From assembly GCF_004358755.1 (NCBI RefSeq), contig NZ_SMZY01000002.1, forward strand, positions 372,001-436,000: a DNA stretch of 64,000 nucleotides, read 5' to 3'. Shown one piece after another: positions 58,886 through 64,000 of the stretch. Both the position numbers and the translations under genes were made by a program. The DNA comes from Peribacillus frigoritolerans. GTDB taxonomy: Bacteria > Bacillota > Bacilli > Bacillales > Bacillaceae. The notes under the pieces are model-generated. The model saw nothing but the letters and a program-made list of their open reading frames with translations. It made no database searches and was not told the origin of the DNA. The first letter of the stretch is position 1, and the number at the start of each line of letters is the position of its first letter.

Positions 58886-59890
58886 TCAAGCCTCCATTTT
58901 TTTAGCAGCACTGGTGGATTTTCTAAGGACAAGCTCTGTCGGCAAAATGTAATCTTTCCCTTCAATTCCCTCATTTAAAGCCTGGTAGATAAGATGAGCC
59001 GCGAGAGAACCAATTTCATAATTCGATTGCTTGACCGTTGAAAGCGGCGGCGAGATATATTGGGAAATTTCAATATCGTCAAAGCCGATGATGGATAAGT
59101 CATCTGGTATATGCAGACCGGATTCTTTAAATGCTTTTAATGCTCCGACAGCCATTTCATCATTTGCACAAAAGACGGCAGACGGTGCATTTCCCTGCAT
59201 CATGAGAATTTTGGCAGCAGAATAGCCGCCTTCCCTCGTATATTGCCCCTGAAGGATCCAGCTTGGATGCAGGGTGATGCATGAGTCTTTAAGGGCCTGT
59301 TTATAGCCTTCAAACCGAAGCTGGTTATCACGATTATGAGAAGGTCCGCCAATATATGCGAGCTTCTTGTGGCCAAGGTCGATTAAATGCTGTGTTGCCT
59401 GATAGCCTCCAGAAAAATTATCGACAAGCACATGGATGATCGAATCGCTGTCAAGCTTCCGGTCAAGGACGATGATTGGAAAATCCTCTCTGACCGACCC
59501 AAGAATCAGTTCATCCGGAAGGCTTTCAGCCAAAATAATGACACCATCCACGCGGCGTTCCTGCAAGAACTTTGAAGCTGTTGTCACATTGCCTCCGATA
59601 GAACTGCAGGCGATAAGGCCATATTGGTGTGTAAGCAGCGTATCCTGAACACCGCGCATCAGTTCAGAATAAAAAGGTCCGGAAAGATCCTGAACGATAA
59701 TCCCGATCGTTTCGGTTTTGCTTCGTTTTAGGTCTCTTGCAATCCCGTTTTTCTGGTAGTTTAACGTTTTTGCAGCTTCTAAAACACGTTTGGCGGTTTC
59801 TGCATTCACTCTTGAATTATGATTTAACGCATAGGATGCTGTTGAAACAGCTACCCCTGCCAATTTTGCAACATCTTTGATTGTGGCCAT
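58886..59890 (-). CDS. LacI-family transcriptional regulator
   Basis: 334 residues. The HTH is ATIKDVAKLAGVAVSTASYALNHNSRVNAETAKRVLEAAKTLNYQ, followed by a periplasmic-binding-like sensor domain (TIGIIVQDLSGPFYSELMRGVQ; GGPSHNRDNQLRFEGY; AVFCANDEMAVGAL). ATG 59890 has GGAG at 8 bp, so the GTG four codons before it is part of the leader. It is co-oriented with and downstream of the sugar oxidoreductase/isomerase operon, which it probably regulates. The effector is unknown. Confidence 0.9.
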   Translation of the reverse strand: MATIKDVAKLAGVAVSTASYALNHNSRVNAETAKRVLEAAKTLNYQKNGIARDLKRSKTETIGIIVQDLSGPFYSELMRGVQDTLLTHQYGLIACSSIGGNVTTASKFLQERRVDGVIILAESLPDELILGSVREDFPIIVLDRKLDSDSIIHVLVDNFSGGYQATQHLIDLGHKKLAYIGGPSHNRDNQLRFEGYKQALKDSCITLHPSWILQGQYTREGGYSAAKILMMQGNAPSAVFCANDEMAVGALKAFKESGLHIPDDLSIIGFDDIEISQYISPPLSTVKQSNYEIGSLAAHLIYQALNEGIEGKDYILPTELVLRKSTSAAKKMEA

Positions 59891-59992
59891 ACGATTCTCC
59901 ACCTTACTTTCATTGCTTCTTTCTGGTTGCCTGAGATGACTTTAACGGGGATTTTCCCGGGGAGTTTGCGGGTTGAGGAAACGGTCTATCGC

Positions 59993-60029
59993 CATTCAAA
60001 CCGGCATGCAATGGCCGGTTTGAATGCGA
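59993..60029. other. Strong hairpin between sugar operon and regulator gene
   Basis: CATTCAAACCGGC and GCCGGTTTGAATG form a 13-bp perfect inverted repeat. There is no T-run on either side, so it may be a weak terminator, an mRNA stabiliser or an operator rather than a standard terminator. Confidence 0.55.
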
Positions 60030-60059
60030 AAGAGAACCGATTTAACCTTAGAATACTGC

Positions 60060-61028
60060 TTAAGCCCACCACATATTCGTCGGCTGATCTTTAATTAATA
60101 CGCTTTTCAGGTTTGTAACCGCTCGCTGGAAGCCTTCTTCAATCGACATGATCGGATCTTCATGCTCAATGCTCACAACATAGTCATAACCGTATGTTCT
60201 AAGTGCGCTGATCATATCAGACCACTCCTGCATGCTGTGGCCGCAGCCGACGGAACGGAAATTCCATGCTCTTGACTGAATTTCGCCGTAAGGCTGCATG
60301 TCTGTCAAGCCATACATGTTAATATTGTCCTGATCAAGGTATGTGTCTTTTGCGTGGAAATGATGAATCGCTCCTGCTTTGCCAAGAATTTTAATGGCGC
60401 CAACAGGGTCAATGCCCTGCCACCATAAGTGACTTGGGTCAAGGTTAGCACCGATCGCATCACATGTTTCTTCTCTTAGCTTCAATAAAGTATAAGGAGT
60501 ATGAACAAGGAATCCGCCGTGAAGCTCTAAACCTATTTTTACGTTTAGGCTTTGTGCAAGCTCTCCGACTTCCTTCCAGTAAGGAATCAATTTTTGCTCC
60601 CATTGCCATTTTAATACGTCATTGTATTCGTTCGGCCATGGTGCTACCGGCCAGTTTGGATATTTTGCATCTTCATGATCGCCTGCTGTTCCTGAGAAAC
60701 AGTTGACAACAGGAACGTTCATTTCATTCGCAAGCTTAATCGTGTTAACCAAAGTTTGATGAGATTCAGCAGCAAATGCCGCATCCGGTGAAATCGGATT
60801 GCCGTGGCAGCTGAACGCGCTGATTGTCAGTCCGCGTGAAGTGACTTTTTCCAAATACTCATTTTGTTTTTCTTTGTTGCCTAGAAGTTCTTCTAAAGAA
60901 CAATGTGCATTTCCAGGATAGCAGCCTGTTCCAATCTCAACAGCTTCTACACCTGATGCTTTCACGTAATCTAACATCTCATCAAGGTTTTTATCTGAAA
61001 ATAAAACAGTGAAAACTCCAAGTTTCAT
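60060..61028 (-). CDS. Sugar phosphate isomerase/epimerase (AP endonuclease-2 TIM barrel)
   Basis: 322 residues of the xylose-isomerase-like TIM-barrel family. Recognisable strands are LGVFTVLFSD, VNCFSGTAGDHEDAKYP, KIGLELHGGFLVHTP, IGANLDPSHLWWQGIDP and AIHHFHAKDTYLD, with the acidic/His metal ligands, and VSIEHEDPIM near the end. Fourth gene of a minus-strand operon with a second such isomerase and two Gfo/Idh/MocA oxidoreductases, 14 bp behind its neighbour. This gene set recurs in inositol and 3-keto-glycoside catabolism. The substrate is inferred only at that level. Confidence 0.85.
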   Translation of the reverse strand: MKLGVFTVLFSDKNLDEMLDYVKASGVEAVEIGTGCYPGNAHCSLEELLGNKEKQNEYLEKVTSRGLTISAFSCHGNPISPDAAFAAESHQTLVNTIKLANEMNVPVVNCFSGTAGDHEDAKYPNWPVAPWPNEYNDVLKWQWEQKLIPYWKEVGELAQSLNVKIGLELHGGFLVHTPYTLLKLREETCDAIGANLDPSHLWWQGIDPVGAIKILGKAGAIHHFHAKDTYLDQDNINMYGLTDMQPYGEIQSRAWNFRSVGCGHSMQEWSDMISALRTYGYDYVVSIEHEDPIMSIEEGFQRAVTNLKSVLIKDQPTNMWWA

Positions 61029-61042
61029 CGTAATCTTCCTTT

Positions 61043-61801
61043 CTATGCTTTTAATAGCTCGTCCATTTTTTTCGAGTTGAGCGCAACTGCGTCCATCAAA
61101 TCGCCTTCGAAGTGCTCCTGTTCAACGATAAACCATGGCAGCTCAAGCTCTTTTCCAAGGGTAAGCAATGATTTCATGTCAAGCTGTCCAGTGCCGATGA
61201 CTGTGCTCTGCTTCTCGCCATTTGTTTCTTTCATATCTTTAATATGAAGGGTAACAACACGCTCGCGCTGCTCTTTGATAAGAGCCAGAGGATCAAGTCC
61301 CGCAAAGGAAACCCAATAGCAGTCAAGCTCGAATTTTACAAGCTTTGCGTCCGTCTCATTCACCAGAACATCAAAAGGTGTCTGCTCTCCGAATTGATCA
61401 AATTCAAAATCATGATTATGATAAGCAAGCTGCAGGCCTTCCTGGTTAATGATTTCACCCGCTTTGTTTAATTCTTCGGCAATGCGTTTGTAATCATCAA
61501 GACCTGTTCTTTGCTCTTCCGTCAAATAAGGCATGATAATCAGGTCGTTTCCGATTTCCTGATTATAAGAAATCACTTGTTTAAGCCCATCCCCCGTGAT
61601 TTGGTCATAAGGCACATGACTCCCCGCTGCCTTCAGTCCATACTCTTTTAAAGCTGTATTCAGACGATCGGCAGGCGTGTCATAATAGCCTGCAAACTGT
61701 ACCCCTTCGTACCCGAGATCGGCCACTTTTTTTAAAGTGCCGAGAAAATCCTTCTCAAGCAGCGTTCTGATTGTATAGAGCTGAAGTCCTTTTTTCGTCA
61801 T
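61043..61801 (-). CDS. Sugar phosphate isomerase/epimerase, second paralogue
   Basis: 252 residues, the same TIM-barrel superfamily but shorter. LQLYTIRTLLEKDFLGTLKKVADLGYEGVQFAGYYD opens the barrel, QLAYHNHDFEF and KFELDCYWVSFAGLDP carry metal ligands, and VTLHIKDMK and FIVEQEHFEGD follow. IolI- and YcjR-type epimerases look like this. GGGGGAG precedes the ATG. It lies 12 bp behind the Gfo/Idh/MocA gene, clearly in one operon. It and the next isomerase probably act on consecutive or alternative keto-sugar intermediates. Confidence 0.87.
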   Translation of the reverse strand: MTKKGLQLYTIRTLLEKDFLGTLKKVADLGYEGVQFAGYYDTPADRLNTALKEYGLKAAGSHVPYDQITGDGLKQVISYNQEIGNDLIIMPYLTEEQRTGLDDYKRIAEELNKAGEIINQEGLQLAYHNHDFEFDQFGEQTPFDVLVNETDAKLVKFELDCYWVSFAGLDPLALIKEQRERVVTLHIKDMKETNGEKQSTVIGTGQLDMKSLLTLGKELELPWFIVEQEHFEGDLMDAVALNSKKMDELLKA

Positions 61802-61813
61802 GATTTCTCCCCC

Positions 61814-62839
61814 TTATGAAAGTTTAACGATTGTTTTAGTTTCGTTTGACTCTAAAGCGCCAAGAACAATTTTAAGAGATTTGTAGCCTTCTTCTCCGGA
61901 AACAGCAGGCTCCGTGTTGCCGATGATGCTGTCTACGAATTTATCGATGACTTTTGAAGATGTTTGTCCGCCTTCATCGTTTGATTGAATTTTGCCTAAT
62001 TCATAGTTTACTACTTCACCCGTTGTATATTGAGCAATTAAAGAGAATTCTGGATGATCTTCTAAACGAAGAACGCCTTTTTCACCGTAGATGACTGTTG
62101 CATTATCTTCTTTGCTGTAAGACCAGCTTGCTGCAAGAGAACCCATAATGCCGCTTTCTGTTTTTAGCACACATACTGCATTATCATCAACATCTGCGCC
62201 TTCTTTAGCAACTGTATCAACGAATGCTGCCACTTCTGTCACTTCTTCGCCGAGGATGTAGCGCATTAAGTCCGCTTTATGAACACCAAGGTCTCCCATT
62301 GCACCGATAAAAGCGTCTTCTTTCTTGAAGAACCAGCTTTCGCGTCCGTCTGCACTCCAGCCTTCAGGACCGCCATGGCCAAATGCCGTACGGAAAGAGA
62401 ATACTTTGCCAATTTCTCCGTTTTTGATCAGTTCTCTAGCTTTTTCATGTGAAGGCACAAAACGCTGGTTGTGGCCGATCATAAGCTTGCGGCTGTTTTC
62501 TTTCGCAGCTGCTATCATTGCTTCTGCTTCTTCTTTTGATGTAGCCATTGGCTTTTCGCAAAGAACATGCTTGCCTGCATTAAGCGCATCAATTGAAATT
62601 GGCGCATGAAGGGCATTTGGAGTACAAACGCTTACAGCGTCGATCTCTTCAAGGGCAAGAAGCTCTCTGTAGTCTGTGAATGCTTTTGCATTGTATTGTT
62701 GTGCTGTAAGGTTTGCACGGTCTTCGTTTATATCGCAGACAGCAACGATTTCAGCAAATTTGTTTCCAGCCCATTCAGGCAAATGTCTGTGCTTTGAAAT
62801 GCTTCCGCATCCGATAACGCCGATTTTTAAAGTTTTCAT
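61814..62839 (-). CDS. Gfo/Idh/MocA-family sugar dehydrogenase
   Basis: 341 residues. The N-terminal Rossmann fold is KIGVIGCGSISKHRHLPEWA, followed by the family EKP motif in KHVLCEKPMATSKEEAEAMI. The C-terminal substrate domain has GDLGVHKADLMRYILGEEVTEV (Asp and His catalytic positions). NAD(P)-dependent oxidation or reduction of a sugar, inositol or glycoside. AGGAGG precedes the ATG. Second gene of the operon, 51 bp after the first dehydrogenase. A near-cre sequence (TGAAATCGATTCC) lies in that gap. Confidence 0.9.
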   Translation of the reverse strand: MKTLKIGVIGCGSISKHRHLPEWAGNKFAEIVAVCDINEDRANLTAQQYNAKAFTDYRELLALEEIDAVSVCTPNALHAPISIDALNAGKHVLCEKPMATSKEEAEAMIAAAKENSRKLMIGHNQRFVPSHEKARELIKNGEIGKVFSFRTAFGHGGPEGWSADGRESWFFKKEDAFIGAMGDLGVHKADLMRYILGEEVTEVAAFVDTVAKEGADVDDNAVCVLKTESGIMGSLAASWSYSKEDNATVIYGEKGVLRLEDHPEFSLIAQYTTGEVVNYELGKIQSNDEGGQTSSKVIDKFVDSIIGNTEPAVSGEEGYKSLKIVLGALESNETKTIVKLS

Positions 62840-62890
62840 GATTATTTCCTCCTGAGGGTTAGGTTATGAAATCGATTCCTAGTTTAATTT

Positions 62891-63982
62891 CTATTCTTTT
62901 CTTTCAAAATAAACAGGTTCGCCTGTTTCTGACGATTTATAAATCGCTTCCAGAATTTCAGTTACGATAAGGGCTTGTTCAGGTTTTACAATTGGATCTT
63001 TATCTTCAATGATGGATTCAATCCATAGTCTTGCTTCAATATCTGCTTCGCTTTCAAGCTTGCCGTCAACAACGGATGCACCTGACTCATCCAAGTCCAC
63101 CATCGTCGTATAAAGCTTGCCGTGCCGCTCACCATTGATGCGCAGGCCATTATCCATATCAGCTCCGCCTTCTGTTCCCATCAGGGTGCATTTGCTTTCC
63201 CCGATATTCACGGAATTCAGTGCCCAGCTTGACTCAAGGAAGATGGTTGCTCCGTTTTGCATCGTAATATAGGCAAAAGCGGAATCTTCGACTTTGAATT
63301 TCTCAGGATCCCAAGGGCCCCAGAGATTTGCAGCATTTTCTTTTGTTCCAAGTTTATGAAAAGCTGTTCCGACAACCATTTTTGGCTCATAATTATTCAT
63401 CATCCATAACGTCAGATCAAGAGCATGAGTGCCGATGTCGATTAATGGACCTCCGCCCTGCTTTTCTTTATCCAAAAACACGCCCCACGTCGGTACTGCA
63501 CGTCTTCTGATGGCATGTGCTTTTGCAAAATAGATATCACCAAGCTCGCCTTCTTCACAAAGCGTTTTTAAATGCAGGCTGTCTGCGCGGTAGCGATTCT
63601 GGTAGGCAACCGATAATTTTTTGCCTGTACGCTGTGCCGTCTCAAGCATTTTTCGTGCTTCAGCAGCAGAAGTTGCCATCGGCTTTTCGCACATCACATG
63701 CTTCCCTGCCTCCAAAGCTGCAATTGAAATGTCTGAATGTGAATCATTCGGCGTACATACATGTACAACATCCACTCCAGGATTTGCAAGCAATTCTCTA
63801 AAGTCTGTGTAATGCTCGGCCATTTCTGATCCATATTGCATTTTTGCTTCAATCGCTCTTTCTTCAACGAGATCAAAGAAAGCCACCATCTGTACATTCT
63901 TCAGCCGTGCGAGAGCAGGCATATGCTTCCCGGTCGCAATTCCTCCGCACCCGATAATTCCAACTCGAACAATCGTACTCAT
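62891..63982 (-). CDS. Gfo/Idh/MocA-family oxidoreductase
   Basis: 363 residues. RVGIIGCGGIATGKHMPALARLKNV is the nucleotide fold, KHVMCEKPMATSAAEARKML the EKP motif, and IDIGTHALDLTLWMMNN the catalytic Asp/His region. The insertion HKLGTKENAANLWGPWDPEKFKVEDSA is typical of glycoside 3-dehydrogenase-like members. GGAGGTG lies 4 bp before the ATG, very near the window edge, so promoter and any upstream operon genes (for example a transporter) are out of view. Complete in the window. Confidence 0.9.
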   Translation of the reverse strand: MSTIVRVGIIGCGGIATGKHMPALARLKNVQMVAFFDLVEERAIEAKMQYGSEMAEHYTDFRELLANPGVDVVHVCTPNDSHSDISIAALEAGKHVMCEKPMATSAAEARKMLETAQRTGKKLSVAYQNRYRADSLHLKTLCEEGELGDIYFAKAHAIRRRAVPTWGVFLDKEKQGGGPLIDIGTHALDLTLWMMNNYEPKMVVGTAFHKLGTKENAANLWGPWDPEKFKVEDSAFAYITMQNGATIFLESSWALNSVNIGESKCTLMGTEGGADMDNGLRINGERHGKLYTTMVDLDESGASVVDGKLESEADIEARLWIESIIEDKDPIVKPEQALIVTEILEAIYKSSETGEPVYFERKE

Positions 63983-64000
63983 TGTCCACCTCCGAGTTAA

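Noticed and set aside
62864-62877. cre (CcpA) site before the second Gfo/Idh/MocA gene
   Set aside because: TGAAATCGATTCC deviates from the consensus at the 3' end and lies within an operon, not at its promoter. I kept it only as a remark.

Overview
The window comes from a spore-forming Bacillaceae chromosome. It has low-to-moderate GC, AGGAGG-type ribosome binding sites, S-box riboswitches, an alpha/beta-type SASP, a KinE-like sporulation kinase, SigI/RsgI, TnrA and OhrR. From memory, the order of many genes follows the B. subtilis ykoU-to-mtnD region: ligD, ku, ykoX (DedA), ykoY (TerC), sigI-rsgI, sspD, ykrK/htpX, ktrD, ykrP, kinE, ogt, mtn. There are inserted genes and local rearrangements. 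Sequence content alone does not fix the species. No tRNA, rRNA, transposase, prophage or CRISPR was seen.

Layout. 0-13 kb: a CBS-ACT protein, then the complete methionine salvage pathway in two divergent S-box units. mtnWXBD lie on the minus strand behind a SAM riboswitch, preceded by mtnE. mtnU lies on the plus strand, followed by a second S-box and mtnK-mtnA. Three ABC transporter genes are appended to mtnKA, making a probable methylthioribose import-and-salvage operon. 13-24 kb: small regulators, GNAT, ArsR-DUF2087, kynA, ogt, kinE, an acyltransferase, a B12-binding radical SAM protein and a cluster of very small genes. 23-38 kb: 5'-nucleotidase, LCP protein, PbpC, KtrD, the HtpX/YkrK pair, SspD, SigI/RsgI, TerC, DedA and UppP. 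38-47 kb: aldehyde dehydrogenase, the Ku/LigD end-joining pair and a SwrC-like RND pump.

47-64 kb is more accessory: small unknowns, an MhqR-like regulator, MobA, FbpA-like protein, TnrA with a perfect TnrA box, a chemoreceptor, OhrA/OhrR, a Spo0E-like phosphatase, a two-domain AbrB-like protein, a LacI regulator and a four-gene sugar oxidoreductase/isomerase operon.

The most interesting locus is 53.2-56.4 kb. It holds an NprR-like RRNPP receptor and, 20 bp downstream, a 51-residue secreted peptide precursor ending in three identical 9-residue repeats (SEPDHPKIV) whose DNA copies differ only at synonymous sites. A subtilisin gene is divergent from the receptor. The receptor-protease intergenic region carries three copies of a TATTGGGAAA box, which look like the operators. 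This reads as a peptide quorum-sensing system controlling a secreted protease.

Repeats. Five copies or fragments of a dispersed intergenic element sit beside terminators (near 1, 12.9, 35.7, 43.45 and 57.8 kb). There are two intergenic tandem arrays: 4 x 52 bp near 48.9 kb and 9 x 21 bp near 53.35 kb.
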